NCBI GenBank assembly: GCA_903927345.1 | Contig: CAIYMO010000042.1 | Coordinates: 62,001-126,000, forward strand | Length of the DNA stretch: 64,000 bases | Origin: an uncultured Armatimonadota bacterium | GTDB lineage: Bacteria > Armatimonadota > Fimbriimonadia > Fimbriimonadales > Fimbriimonadaceae | Direction: 5' to 3' | Shown: one piece after another, positions 1-8,956 of the stretch | How the letters are laid out: each line of letters begins with the position of its first letter | Position numbering within the stretch: the stretch's first letter is position 1 | The notes under the pieces: model-generated | Told to the model about the DNA's origin: nothing | The model's database searches: none | What the model saw: only the letters and a program-made list of their open reading frames with translations | Translations under genes and position numbers: made by a program

Positions 1-122
1 GTAGATGCCCACAAACTTAGCTTAACACTTCACTTGGTCGTACCAGTTCCTTCTGGAATCACCGCGTAGGCCGCTGGCAAAGTCAATTGCATTGAGTCCC
101 TGCCGGAAAGAAGTTAACCGGT
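1..122. other. left edge, no gene assigned
   Basis: The first 122 bases lie downstream of a minus-strand gene. A plus-strand reading frame is open from base 1 to a TAG at 67-69 and could be the last 22 codons of a gene entering from the left, but it is too short to support. Confidence 0.3.
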
Positions 123-947
123 TCAGGAAGCAAGTCCTTCTGCACGCGCCTTGATTCTCCGAATTCGTTCACTTGATAGTGACTGAGTAACTCTCTCTGC
201 GTTTGGAATCGATTTCTCGATGGCGCTGATCAGCAGCTCAGCATCTTCCTTGGTCTCAACAAACTGGGCATCGCGTTGAAAGCTCTGATTACACACGAAA
301 ACATCGGCACAAAACCGGATCAGCATCCAGCTAGCAACACCAGAGACCATAGCGACGATCTTTGCTAGACTAGTTTCCATTCCGAGTCGAAGAAGCAAGT
401 CGCTTCCGCAACTCCACGTGCCGGCCGCAAATCCCAATCCGATGAGCGAGGCAATCGCCACTCGCCGCAGTCGCAATTCATAGATCGGGTCCGAAAGCAT
501 TTTCGTCACCAACTCTAGCTCTTCAAAACTCAACGTCTCGATCAAACCTTGGTAAAGATAGATCCGATGACGCAGGGTTGTCGCATTTCGGCCAGGCTGG
601 GCCGATACCCAAAATTCATTTTGGGGAAACTCCTTTCGGAGCACAGATAGTTGTTCCGATGGCAATACGTCGGATTGGTTCGCTACCACCGAGTTTGCCG
701 GCGGCTCTTCGCATATCTGGAGAATACGAATAAAGCCTGCGACTGCTCCCCAGAGGAATGCCAGTCCAGGGAGAAACATTAAGGAACTTTTGGGAGGAAC
801 CAAGCTGATTGCTATGAAGAAGTAGGCTATCGGTCCGATCCAGAGCCATAGCGCGACTCGCCACTGAAACTTCCGAAGGAGGAGACTCGGCTCATCGGTT
901 GCTCCTCCCGTCGAATATCGCATGCGTGACTCTAGGATAAAGTTCAT
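123..947 (-). CDS. membrane protein, possibly a degenerate M48-like peptidase
   Basis: A 274-residue protein with two hydrophobic segments near residues 30-75 and two more near 165-220. The stretch between the pairs (about residues 105-155) reads like the start of an M48/HtpX peptidase domain: an NA pair, then a short beta segment, then GLIETLSFEELELV. The expected HExxH zinc motif is replaced by TKMLSDPI. Near the C-terminus, QRDAQFV lies where M48 enzymes have their third zinc ligand. The resemblance is inference; the missing zinc motif is seen. I chose the ATG at 947 over the TTG at 986 because a TACAAT -10 box (957-962, minus) lies 9 nt before it. It diverges from the DUF485 gene. Confidence 0.6.
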   Translation of the reverse strand: MNFILESRMRYSTGGATDEPSLLLRKFQWRVALWLWIGPIAYFFIAISLVPPKSSLMFLPGLAFLWGAVAGFIRILQICEEPPANSVVANQSDVLPSEQLSVLRKEFPQNEFWVSAQPGRNATTLRHRIYLYQGLIETLSFEELELVTKMLSDPIYELRLRRVAIASLIGLGFAAGTWSCGSDLLLRLGMETSLAKIVAMVSGVASWMLIRFCADVFVCNQSFQRDAQFVETKEDAELLISAIEKSIPNAERVTQSLSSERIRRIKARAEGLAS

Positions 948-1010
948 GCGACTACTATTGTAACCCCGCCTTCCCTCACCCAGCAATAACCCGCTATAAT
1001 CCCCTCACCC

Positions 1011-1289
1011 ATGGACGACGCACAGAAGCGTGAACTGACCAACCGGCTGATTAAGCGGCAGCTGAATCTAAGCCTTCGCATTGCTGCAATCTTCGTTGTG
1101 ATTCTTGTTGGGCTTCCCCTGCTGAACTTGTTCTTGCCGGACCTTGCGGCGACCAACATCGGCGGATTTAGTGCGACTTGGCTGGTTCTGGGCGTTTTGT
1201 TCTATCCGCTGACTTGGGTTCTCAGTAGCTGGTTTGTGAAGGGCTCCGAAAAGCTGGAAGCCGACATCGTTGCGGAGGAGTCAAAGTGA
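1011..1289 (+). CDS. DUF485 family small membrane protein
   Basis: A 92-residue protein with a charged N-terminus, two hydrophobic segments (about residues 22-44 and 53-75) and a charged tail. This is the size and topology of the DUF485 (YjcH) family, which is typically encoded just before an acetate-type sodium/solute symporter. The next gene is such a symporter and its GTG start overlaps this stop codon by 4 nt, so the two are translationally coupled. A TATAAT box at 995-1000 ends 10 nt before the ATG, leaving almost no 5' leader. The family is not enzymatic; it probably assists the permease. Confidence 0.85.
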   Translation: MDDAQKRELTNRLIKRQLNLSLRIAAIFVVILVGLPLLNLFLPDLAATNIGGFSATWLVLGVLFYPLTWVLSSWFVKGSEKLEADIVAEESK

Positions 1290-3253
1290 AGACCACCGAA
1301 CTGATCCCGCTGCTTTGGGTGGTTTTGGTGACCGTGGCGACGATCATGCTTGGCGTGTGGGCGACGAAGAAGTCGTCATCCGCCAGTGACTTCTTTGTGG
1401 CTGGCCGAAGCGTCAGCGTCTTCTGGAACGCGTCTGCGATTTCGGGCGAGTACCTCAGCGCGGCGAGCTTCATGGGCATCGCCGGGCTCGTGATGAAGAA
1501 CGGGTACGACGCTCTTTGGTATCCCGTTGGTTACGCCGCTGGATATCTGTTCCTGCTTCTGTTTATCGCCGGTCCGCTGAGGCGTTTTGGTGCGTACACC
1601 ATTCCCGATTTTGCCGAGGGACGGTTCCACTCGCCCGCCTTCCGTAAGGTCGCGGTTTCGTTCGTTCTGTTTATCGGCTTCTTCTACACCCTTCCGCAAA
1701 TGAAGGGCGCAGGCGTCACGATGGCAGGAATCATGGGCTGGCCGTACTGGGTCGGAATTCTGGTCGTCGGCACGGTTATCACGTTTAACGTTGCCATCGG
1801 CGGAATGAAGGGAATCACGCTCGTTCAGGCCGCGCAGTATTGGATCAAGGTCTTCGCGATTTCGATTCCGCTATTTGTTGTCATGTCGGTTGTTGGCTTC
1901 TACAACAAGCCGCTCGAAACAGCGCGCGCCGATGCAAAAGGGATCCCTTCGATTCCGGGCGATGTCATCAAGATGAAGGGTCAGGCGGCGGCTCCGAACA
2001 ACGCGTTGTCGCTTTCGGCAGCTCGAGTTTCGCTGGTTAAGTTCGAGACGGACACCAAGCTGGCCGCGGTTTCGGTGAACCCCAAGCCGAAGCCAGGGGA
2101 CGTTTTTGACGCGAGCCAAGCGATCTCGGCGGTGGGTTCGACTCTCACCATTGACTCAAAGAGCAAGGATATTGCGATTCCTAAGGACACCCTCGTGCAA
2201 GTCACTCCGTTTGATGTGACCAACGCCGAAGGCAAAACGAGCAAGGCATCGCTGAAGCTGGAGTTCGCCGATAAGGCGGAGATTCGGGTGACTGCTCCAG
2301 AGAACCAGCCGGCGGCGGCGCCCAATGCGCCAGCGAACGGTAAGTGGCTCAACCCATTTGGACCGCTCACCAGTAAGAACGGCTATCCGCTTTTGTACAC
2401 GTATTCTTTGATCATCGCCTTGGTCTGCGGAACTGCGGGATTGCCACACATTCTCGTCCGCTTCTATACGAATCCCGACGGTAAGTCCGCTAAGCGGACG
2501 ACGCTTTGGGTCATGGTGATGCTCGGTGCTTTTTACGTGTTCACCCCGATTTGGGGCTCGCTGGGTCGGCTCGCGATGCCGATTCTTTACGCCTCCAACA
2601 GCACCGACTCGGCGGTGATTAAGCTGCCGATGATGGTGGATGGCGGTGGAGTGCTTGGCGCAATGCTGAGCGGCATCACTTCGGCGGGTGCGTTTGCCGC
2701 GTTCATGTCGACCTTCTCTGGTCTGCTCGTCTCGATGTCGGGAGCGTTTGCCCACGACATTTACGGCAAAATCTTGAAGCCTTCTTCTGCGCCTGAAGAG
2801 CGACTGAAGATGTTCAAGTTCGCGGCGATCGGAATCGGCGCGGTCTCGATGATGCTCGGCTTGCTGGTCGAGAGCTTTGACATCGCGATGATGGTCGGTT
2901 GGGCGTTTGCGATTGGTGCGGCCTCCTACTTCCCTCTCTTGCTCCTCGGCGCGTGGTGGCGTGGACTCACGGCAAAGGGTGCGGCGACGGGAATGCTTCT
3001 CGGCGGCCTACTCAGCTTGGCGGCGATCATTACCACGATGCTTGTCGATAAGAAGGTTCTCACCCTTGAGCTTTCGCCATTGGTGCGCTCGCTGATGGAG
3101 CAGCCCGCAATTTGGGCAGTTCCGCTGTCGCTGTTGCTGATGGTGTTTGTAAGCAAGGCGACGGCGCGCGAGGTTCCTGAGGATGCCGATACGATCATGC
3201 TGAGGCTCCACGCTCCGGAGGAGCTGGGGCACTCGAAGGATTACATCAGCTAA
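1286..3253 (+). CDS. sodium/solute symporter, ActP-like (SSS family)
   Basis: A 655-residue polytopic membrane protein of the solute:sodium symporter family, closest in feel to the cation/acetate symporters that pair with DUF485 proteins. It probably imports a short monocarboxylate with Na+. It opens with a membrane helix, then the SSS-like stretch around SDFFVAGRSVSVFWNA, followed by many helices. A hydrophilic insert of about 140 residues (roughly 210-350), rich in Lys, Asp, Ala and beta-prone sequence, separates two helices and makes the protein about 100 residues longer than E. coli ActP (549 aa). Start is GTG at 1286, overlapping the DUF485 stop. Substrate is inferred from family pairing only. 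Confidence 0.85.
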   Translation: MKTTELIPLLWVVLVTVATIMLGVWATKKSSSASDFFVAGRSVSVFWNASAISGEYLSAASFMGIAGLVMKNGYDALWYPVGYAAGYLFLLLFIAGPLRRFGAYTIPDFAEGRFHSPAFRKVAVSFVLFIGFFYTLPQMKGAGVTMAGIMGWPYWVGILVVGTVITFNVAIGGMKGITLVQAAQYWIKVFAISIPLFVVMSVVGFYNKPLETARADAKGIPSIPGDVIKMKGQAAAPNNALSLSAARVSLVKFETDTKLAAVSVNPKPKPGDVFDASQAISAVGSTLTIDSKSKDIAIPKDTLVQVTPFDVTNAEGKTSKASLKLEFADKAEIRVTAPENQPAAAPNAPANGKWLNPFGPLTSKNGYPLLYTYSLIIALVCGTAGLPHILVRFYTNPDGKSAKRTTLWVMVMLGAFYVFTPIWGSLGRLAMPILYASNSTDSAVIKLPMMVDGGGVLGAMLSGITSAGAFAAFMSTFSGLLVSMSGAFAHDIYGKILKPSSAPEERLKMFKFAAIGIGAVSMMLGLLVESFDIAMMVGWAFAIGAASYFPLLLLGAWWRGLTAKGAATGMLLGGLLSLAAIITTMLVDKKVLTLELSPLVRSLMEQPAIWAVPLSLLLMVFVSKATAREVPEDADTIMLRLHAPEELGHSKDYIS

Positions 3254-3266
3254 GACAGAGATTCTT

Positions 3267-3336
3267 TTGGGATATGCATCCAAATCATTGCATATCCCAA
3301 ATGCGTATCGTATAATGCAACTCAAAGGTTGCATTA
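3267..3336 (+). promoter_or_regulatory. promoter with two inverted repeats, likely ArsR operators
   Basis: A perfect 12-bp inverted repeat (TTGGGATATGCA at 3267-3278, its complement at 3289-3300) overlaps a likely -35 (TTGCAT, 3289-3294). A TATAAT -10 lies at 3311-3316, 16 bp away. A second 9-bp inverted repeat (TAATGCAAC at 3313-3321, complement at 3328-3336) covers the -10 and the start of the transcript and abuts the ATG. Both share an ATGCA core. Autorepression by the ArsR protein encoded in the operon is the simplest reading. The first repeat could also terminate the symporter transcript. Confidence 0.6.
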
Positions 3337-3813
3337 ATGGAAATCACGAAAACCTCAGACGCTCTTAGCAGCGAACTCGTCGTCAAAGCTCCGCTCGAAA
3401 AGGCGTGGGCGGCGTTCACCACCAAGGAGGGCTGGGAGTCTTGGTTTAGCGATAAGGTGACTAGCGACTTTCAGGTTGGCAGCCCGCTGGTGATGTACTT
3501 TGAGGGCTACGGCGAGAACACCGGAACGGTGGTTGAGCGCGAGGAGCACAAGTCGTTTGCCTACCAGTGGCACCCGGGCGAAGGAGATTGGGAATCGCGG
3601 CCGGTCGAAGAAAAGACCACGGTTCGGTTCACCATTGAGCCTGTTGATGGCGGGACAAAGATCACGATGGTCGAGTCCGGCTTCAGCAAGGTTCTCGAAA
3701 CTCGACGACCAAAGGCGTTCGAGGACAACACTGGCGGCTGGAGCTACATGATGAAGCAGATCGTTCGATGGCTGGAGGACGACGTCCGGCAGTCCGGTTC
3801 GATCAAGGACTAA
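3337..3813 (+). CDS. SRPBCC (AHSA1-like) domain protein
   Basis: A 158-residue soluble protein of the START/Bet v 1-like SRPBCC superfamily in its AHSA1 form. The N-terminal stretch around VVKAPLEKAWAAFTTKEGWESWF is the typical first strand and helix, followed by alternating beta strands (GTVVEREEHKSFAYQW) and a long C-terminal helix. These proteins form a hydrophobic cavity; the ligand is unknown here. It is followed one base later by an ArsR gene, a very common pairing in which the regulator controls the SRPBCC gene. No Shine-Dalgarno is evident; the leader instead holds an inverted repeat. Confidence 0.85.
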   Translation: MEITKTSDALSSELVVKAPLEKAWAAFTTKEGWESWFSDKVTSDFQVGSPLVMYFEGYGENTGTVVEREEHKSFAYQWHPGEGDWESRPVEEKTTVRFTIEPVDGGTKITMVESGFSKVLETRRPKAFEDNTGGWSYMMKQIVRWLEDDVRQSGSIKD

Positions 3814-3814
3814 G

Positions 3815-4123
3815 ATGGCCTGCCACAAGATCTTTGAAGCTCTCGGCGATCCCACTCGGTTGGCGATCGTCGAGCGGCTATCAATCAATGGTCCTACCCC
3901 GACAGTTGAACTGGTGAGCGACCTCGGGATGACCCGTCAGGCGGCGACGAAACACCTCCAGATCTTGGAAAACTCGGGGATTGTGCGGAGCGAGACCAAG
4001 GGCAGGGTGATCCTTCGGATGGTCGAGCCTGCGGCGATGCACGAGGCGAAGGACTGGATGGATCGCCACGCTCAGCGTTGGAGTCGGCGGTTGGATGCTT
4101 TGGCGAGCTATCTAGACAGTTAG
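3815..4123 (+). CDS. ArsR family transcriptional regulator
   Basis: A 102-residue winged-helix repressor. It opens with the ArsR pattern IFEALGDPTRLAIVERL, continues with a recognition helix region (MTRQAATKHLQILENSGIV) and a wing (SETKGRVILRM). It lacks the ELCVCD-type metal-binding cysteines; its only Cys is residue 3, so it belongs to the non-metal ArsR group often paired with AHSA1-like proteins. It is co-transcribed with the SRPBCC gene and most likely represses the operon through the inverted repeats at 3267-3336. The operator assignment is inference. Confidence 0.9.
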   Translation: MACHKIFEALGDPTRLAIVERLSINGPTPTVELVSDLGMTRQAATKHLQILENSGIVRSETKGRVILRMVEPAAMHEAKDWMDRHAQRWSRRLDALASYLDS

Positions 4124-4129
4124 ATTGCG

Positions 4130-4156
4130 CCCGGAAGTTGCTCACCAACTTCCGGG
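4130..4156 (+). terminator. hairpin after ArsR gene
   Basis: A perfect 11-bp stem (CCCGGAAGTTG, 4130-4140, paired with 4146-4156) with a 5-nt loop starts 6 bases after the ArsR stop. No T tract follows, so it may be a factor-assisted or bidirectional terminator. Confidence 0.6.
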
Positions 4157-4201
4157 AGATCTAAACAGATTTCAAACATCTCAGTCGTAAAATCCCGAGA
4201 T

Positions 4202-4882
4202 ATGAAGCTCGTTGCCATTGCCGCCGCTGGAGTTTTGCTTGCTACTTTGACGATTGCGTATCAACAAAGACCCGCGCAGAATCCGATCAAGCCCGCTCTG
4301 ACGGACACCATGAAGGCAAACATTTATGCCGACAACTGGTTCATGCTTTACATCAACGGCAAGCCGGTTGCGGTTGATCCAATTGATTTTTTGCCGCACA
4401 ACGTCGTTTCAATCGACCTTTTGCCTGAGTATCCGATGACGATTGCAGTGCTGGCGAAGGACAACGCGGATCCAAAGACAGGGTGTGAGTACGGCGATCA
4501 CATTGGAGATGCCGGCTTTATTCTCAAGTTCGCAGACGGAACCACAACGAACGCGAGTTGGAAGGCGAAGAGCTTCTTTACGGGGCCGTTGAATGGCGAT
4601 ACCCAGAATCCCAGGGTGAGCCACCTCCCTCTTCCGGCAAACTGGTTCGCCAAGGACTTTGACGACTCTGCGTGGAAGAATGCGAAGGAGTATTCTGAGC
4701 AGGAGGTTGGTCCGAAGAAAACCTTTTATGACTTCGATTTTGGTGGTGCGAAGTTCATCTGGACGGACGATATCGCCCTGGATAACACCGTGATCTTCCG
4801 GACGAAGATTGATAAGCCGGGCTGGCGGGCTCGGTGGACGACGAAGCCGGATTTGGATGTCTCGAAATCGCCGAACGAGTGA
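4202..4882 (+). CDS. secreted beta-sandwich protein of unknown function
   Basis: A 226-residue protein with an N-terminal hydrophobic segment (residues 2-20) that is either a signal peptide or a membrane anchor. The rest contains Trp/Phe-rich strands such as DNWFMLYINGKPV, ADGTTTNASWKAKSFF and DFDDSAWKNAKEY. That pattern is seen in jelly-roll, sugar-binding-like modules of glycoside hydrolases and lectins, but I cannot name a family. It stands alone between the ArsR hairpin and an LLM oxidoreductase. A TAAAAT box (4188-4193) ends 8 nt before the ATG. Possible roles are carbohydrate binding or a structural extracellular role; both are guesses. Confidence 0.7.
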   Translation: MKLVAIAAAGVLLATLTIAYQQRPAQNPIKPALTDTMKANIYADNWFMLYINGKPVAVDPIDFLPHNVVSIDLLPEYPMTIAVLAKDNADPKTGCEYGDHIGDAGFILKFADGTTTNASWKAKSFFTGPLNGDTQNPRVSHLPLPANWFAKDFDDSAWKNAKEYSEQEVGPKKTFYDFDFGGAKFIWTDDIALDNTVIFRTKIDKPGWRARWTTKPDLDVSKSPNE

Positions 4883-4929
4883 TTGGTTGAAATGAGATAG
4901 GCTACGCGTTTGGGCGTAGGAACTTGATC

Positions 4930-5973
4930 ATGGAAATTGGGATTGACAGCTTTGCGGCGGTTCATAAGGACCCTTTGGATGGCTCGATGCTATCGGCAGC
5001 GGACCGTTTGGAGATGCTTCTTGAGGAGATTCAGACGGCCGACGAGGTGGGGCTAGATGTTTTCGGAGTCGGTGAGCACCACCGGGCGGAGTTTTTGGAT
5101 TCGGCTCCGGCGATCATACTTGCCGCCGCCGCTGCGAAGACTTCTCGAATCAAGCTGTCGAGCGCGGTGACCGTTATCAGTGCCGCCGATCCGGTTCGGG
5201 TGTTTCAGGAGTTTGCGACGTTGGATTTGATTTCCAAGGGTCGCGCCGAGATTGTGGTTGGGCGTGGATCGTTTGGGGAGGCCTTTCCGTTGTTCGGCCT
5301 TGATACCGATGATTACGACGACCTGTTTACTGAAAAGCTTGACCTGTTGCTGACGTTGCAAAAGGAAGTTAACGTGCATTGGAACGGGCGTCATCGACCG
5401 GCGTTGACCGGCCAGGGAGTGTATCCGCGGCCGTTCCAGAAGGAGATCCCGGTTTGGTTGGGGGTTGGGGGAACTCCGCAGTCGTTCATTCGCGCAGGGC
5501 TATTAGGTTTGCCGCTGATGGTGGCGATTATCGGTGGTGAATTCCGGCGATTCCGACCCCTCGTGGATTTGTACCGGCAGGCGTATCTCGAGTCTGGTCA
5601 CCCCGAAGACGGGATGAAGGTCGGGGTGCATGCGTTCGGGTTTGTGGGTGAGACGACCGAGTTGGCGAAGGACACGTTCTTCCCCGGCTGGTTCCAGATG
5701 TTTACTCAGATTGGGCGAGAACGCGGATGGCCGCCTCCGTCTCGGGCACAGTTTGAGGCTCTTTGTGGAGACAGCGGGGCTTACTTGATCGGCGATCCGG
5801 CGAGGGTTGCGGAGAAGGTGTTGGCGGCGAGTGAGGCATTGGGGGGGATTCAAAGGTTGACCTTCCAGAAGAGCTCGGCGCTGGTCCGGCATGAGCAAAT
5901 GAAGAACTCGATCCGGCTGTTGGGGAACGAAGTCGCACCACTGGTACGGGCGAAGTCTGGAAAGGTAGCCTGA
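4930..5973 (+). CDS. LLM class flavin-dependent oxidoreductase
   Basis: A 347-residue luciferase-like monooxygenase (TIM-barrel, FMN or F420 dependent). Supporting segments are the N-terminal MEIGIDSFAAV strand, EVGLDVFGVGEHHRAEF, which is typical of the family's second strand, and the mid-protein ARAEIVVGRGSF-like segment read here as GRAEIVVGRGSF. The C-terminal part (GDPARVAEKVLAASEALGG) is also characteristic. The substrate is unknown. I start at the ATG at 4930 because AGGA at 4918-4921 is well spaced for it; a TTG at 4924 is the alternative. An M20 amidohydrolase follows 4 bases after the stop, so the two are probably co-transcribed. Confidence 0.9.
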   Translation: MEIGIDSFAAVHKDPLDGSMLSAADRLEMLLEEIQTADEVGLDVFGVGEHHRAEFLDSAPAIILAAAAAKTSRIKLSSAVTVISAADPVRVFQEFATLDLISKGRAEIVVGRGSFGEAFPLFGLDTDDYDDLFTEKLDLLLTLQKEVNVHWNGRHRPALTGQGVYPRPFQKEIPVWLGVGGTPQSFIRAGLLGLPLMVAIIGGEFRRFRPLVDLYRQAYLESGHPEDGMKVGVHAFGFVGETTELAKDTFFPGWFQMFTQIGRERGWPPPSRAQFEALCGDSGAYLIGDPARVAEKVLAASEALGGIQRLTFQKSSALVRHEQMKNSIRLLGNEVAPLVRAKSGKVA

Positions 5974-5977
5974 CACC

Positions 5978-7129
5978 ATGGACCTTCTCGCAATTCGGCA
6001 TGACCTTCATGCTCACCCCCAGATTCGCTTTGAGGAGACGTACGCGAGCGAACTGATTCAGCGGGAGCTGACTGCACTTGGCATTGAATTCAAGGCGGGA
6101 TTGGCGCGAGGGACCGGAGTTTTGGGCTACTTGCCAGCGACTTCTGATCCGGCAAATGCTCCTACGATTGCTCTACGGGCGGATATCGACGCTCTGCCGA
6201 TCCATGAGGAAACGGCCAAGCCGTATGCGAGCACCATTCCGGGCCGAATGCACGCTTGTGGCCATGACGGTCACACAACGATCTTGCTTGGCGTTGCTCA
6301 TGCTTTGGTCAACACCGCGGAGCGACCGAACAACGTGCTGATGGTCTTCCAGCCTGCCGAAGAGGGCGGGGCTGGTGGAGATTTGATGGTGAAGGATGGC
6401 TGTCTGAACGGCACTTTACTTGGCAAGAGGGCCGACATGATGTTCGGATTGCACGGCTGGACCAGCGTCAAGATTGGCAATGTCGCAACCAAGGTTGGAG
6501 CGATGATGGCTTCCACCGACGAGTTTTATGTTGAAATGGTGGGACAGGGTGGCCACGCTGCCGCTCCTGAAATGAGCCGTGATCCGATTGTTGCGATTGC
6601 CAGCTTTATCACGACTGTTCAGCAGATTTGCAGCCGTAACACTGACCCGTTCGATAACATTGTCGTGACGGTTGGCCAAGTTCATGGCGGAACCGCCAAC
6701 AACATCATTCCGATGTCGGCGATGGTTCACGGAACGATCCGAACGATGAATCCCGACACGCGAATCATGGCGAAGAAGCGGCTTGAGCAGGTCGCCCATG
6801 GCGTTGCGGCGGCTCACGATGTCGAGGCGAAGGTGACGATCAACGAGGGTTATCCGGTCGTGATCAACCATGAGGATGCGGTTGCTCGGTTCCTTGATGT
6901 GGCGCGCGGTGTGCTCGGCGACGAGAAGGTGAGCGATAAGGCAGAGCCGACCATGGGCGGCGAGGATTTCGCTTATTACTCCTCGGAGTGCCCTTGCTGC
7001 TTCTACCAGTTGGGTCTAATTCCAGATGGAGTGGACAGCATTCCGAGCGTGCATACCCCTCACTTCGACTTCAACGACGATGCGCTGGCGATCGGTGTAA
7101 AGGTGATGACGGCACTCGCGCTAAGCTAA
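5978..7129 (+). CDS. M20 family amidohydrolase (N-acyl amino acid hydrolase-like)
   Basis: A 383-residue metallohydrolase of the M20D/amidohydrolase group, which removes acyl groups from N-acyl amino acids or similar amides. It shows the DIDALPI strand (about residue 70), the metal-binding HACGHDGH motif (about 89-96), a paired Glu (PAEEGG) and the late GGEDFAYY segment that supplies another metal ligand. The dimerisation domain sits between. Length is normal for the family. It lies 4 bases behind the LLM oxidoreductase gene. The exact substrate cannot be deduced; hippurate, IAA conjugates and other N-acyl amino acids are all possible. Confidence 0.92.
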   Translation: MDLLAIRHDLHAHPQIRFEETYASELIQRELTALGIEFKAGLARGTGVLGYLPATSDPANAPTIALRADIDALPIHEETAKPYASTIPGRMHACGHDGHTTILLGVAHALVNTAERPNNVLMVFQPAEEGGAGGDLMVKDGCLNGTLLGKRADMMFGLHGWTSVKIGNVATKVGAMMASTDEFYVEMVGQGGHAAAPEMSRDPIVAIASFITTVQQICSRNTDPFDNIVVTVGQVHGGTANNIIPMSAMVHGTIRTMNPDTRIMAKKRLEQVAHGVAAAHDVEAKVTINEGYPVVINHEDAVARFLDVARGVLGDEKVSDKAEPTMGGEDFAYYSSECPCCFYQLGLIPDGVDSIPSVHTPHFDFNDDALAIGVKVMTALALS

Positions 7130-7159
7130 ATGCCTCCGCAGGTACAATAACAAACCCGC

Positions 7160-8956
7160 ATGGATCAATCGCGCATCCGCAATTTCTGCATCATCGCGCA
7201 TATCGACCATGGCAAGTCGACGCTTGCCGACCGCCTCATCGAACGATGTGGTGCTATTCGCGGTACTGCCCAGGAGCAAATGCTCGACTCGATGGATATC
7301 GAGCGAGAGCGCGGCATCACGATCAAGATGGCGGCGGTTCGGCTGCTTTACATCGCCAAAGACGGGCTTGAGTACGAGCTGAACCTGATTGACACTCCGG
7401 GCCACGTTGACTTCACCTATGAAGTTTCGCGGGCACTTGCGGCTTGCGAAGGCGCGCTTCTGGTTGTGGATGCCAGCCAAGGTGTTGAAGCGCAGACCAT
7501 CGCCAACGCGAACATGGCGATGAACCAGAACCTGGAGATCGTTCCGGTCATCAATAAGATTGATCTTCCCCACGCGGACGTTGAACGAGCTCGCGAAGAA
7601 ATTGAGATGGCGGTTGCGGTTGACGCAAGCGACGCCATTCCTTGCTCAGCGAAGGCAGGCATTGGCATCGACGAGATTCTGGAAGCGATTGTCGCCAAGA
7701 TTCCGCCTCCTGTCGGTCGCGATGATAAGCCGCTTCGGGCACTGATTTACGACTCCCACTTCGACGCCTACCAAGGTGCAGTTGCTTACGTTCGCGTTCG
7801 CGACGGTGCGGTGAAGAAGGGCGACGTCATCAAGATGATGAACACCGGATCGACCTTCGTGGTCGATTCAACGGGTCACTTTGGACCTGGCTTGCAAGTC
7901 AATGACGGAATCAACACCGGCGAAGTTGGCTACATCACGGCGGCGATGAAGTCGATTGGCGATGCGCAAGTTGGTGACACGGTTACAACCCGCGACGAAG
8001 GCGCCTCCGAGGCGTTGCCTGGTTACCGAAAGGCCCTTTCGATGGTCTTCTGCGGACTGTATCCGTCCGACGGCGACCAGTACGAAGACCTTCGCGATGC
8101 GATTGCAAAGCTTCAGCTGAACGACGCTTCCCTACAATTTGAGCCAGAAACTTCTGCGGCACTCGGCTTCGGATTCCGCTGCGGATTCCTTGGGCTGCTT
8201 CACATGGATATCGCTCGAGAACGACTTGAGCGAGAGTTCAACCTCGACCTGATTCTCACCGCGCCTAGTGTGGACTACATCGTTCACAAGAAGAACGGCG
8301 ACGTTGAGCACATCTCGAACCCCAGCGAGTTTCCTGACGCGAACGAGATTCTCGCGATTGAGGAGCCAACCGTTAAGGCAACGATCATGGTGCCGAACGA
8401 GTACGTTGGCGCGGTCATGACTCTTTGCCAAGAGCGACGCGGGACATATACCAAGACCGAGTATCCGACCCCACAGCGCGTTATCTTGTATTACACGCTC
8501 CCAATGGGCGAGATTCTTCTCGACTTCTTCGACAAGCTAAAGTCGAACACCCGAGGCTACGCCTCGTTCGACTACGATCCGGACGAGTACACGGCTTCCG
8601 AGCTTGTCAAGCTGGACATCCTTCTTAACGGCGATATCGTCGACGCTCTCTCGTTCATCGTGCATAAATCGTTCTCTTACAACCGAGGGCGTGCGGTGGT
8701 CGAGCAGCTTCGTAAAGTCGTTCCACGCCAGCAGTTCGAGGTCCGAGTTCAGGCCGCGATTGGTGCGAAGGTCATCGCCGCAGATACGATCAAGCCGTTC
8801 CGAAAGAACGTCATTGCGAAGTGCTACGGTGGAGACATTTCGCGAAAGCGCAAGCTGCTTGAGAAGCAGAAAGAAGGTAAGAAGCGAATGAAGCAGATCG
8901 GTTCTGTCGAACTCCCGCAGGAAGCCTTCCTCAGCGTTCTTAAAGTCGCGGAATAA
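7160..8956 (+). CDS. lepA: elongation factor 4 (LepA)
   Basis: A 598-residue translational GTPase that back-translocates or remodels stalled ribosomes at the cytoplasmic membrane. It has the G1 motif AHIDHGKST at the N-terminus, the switch region [15 protein letters not shown] (G3), NKIDLP (G4) and a LepA-specific C-terminal domain ending in a lysine-rich segment ([19 protein letters not shown]). Length matches LepA (about 600). A TACAAT box (7143-7148) ends 11 nt before the ATG, so the transcript has a very short leader. The 3' end overlaps the convergent PfkB gene by 17 bp. Confidence 0.98.
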   Translation: MDQSRIRNFCIIAHIDHGKSTLADRLIERCGAIRGTAQEQMLDSMDIERERGITIKMAAVRLLYIAKDGLEYELNLIDTPGHVDFTYEVSRALAACEGALLVVDASQGVEAQTIANANMAMNQNLEIVPVINKIDLPHADVERAREEIEMAVAVDASDAIPCSAKAGIGIDEILEAIVAKIPPPVGRDDKPLRALIYDSHFDAYQGAVAYVRVRDGAVKKGDVIKMMNTGSTFVVDSTGHFGPGLQVNDGINTGEVGYITAAMKSIGDAQVGDTVTTRDEGASEALPGYRKALSMVFCGLYPSDGDQYEDLRDAIAKLQLNDASLQFEPETSAALGFGFRCGFLGLLHMDIARERLEREFNLDLILTAPSVDYIVHKKNGDVEHISNPSEFPDANEILAIEEPTVKATIMVPNEYVGAVMTLCQERRGTYTKTEYPTPQRVILYYTLPMGEILLDFFDKLKSNTRGYASFDYDPDEYTASELVKLDILLNGDIVDALSFIVHKSFSYNRGRAVVEQLRKVVPRQQFEVRVQAAIGAKVIAADTIKPFRKNVIAKCYGGDISRKRKLLEKQKEGKKRMKQIGSVELPQEAFLSVLKVAE

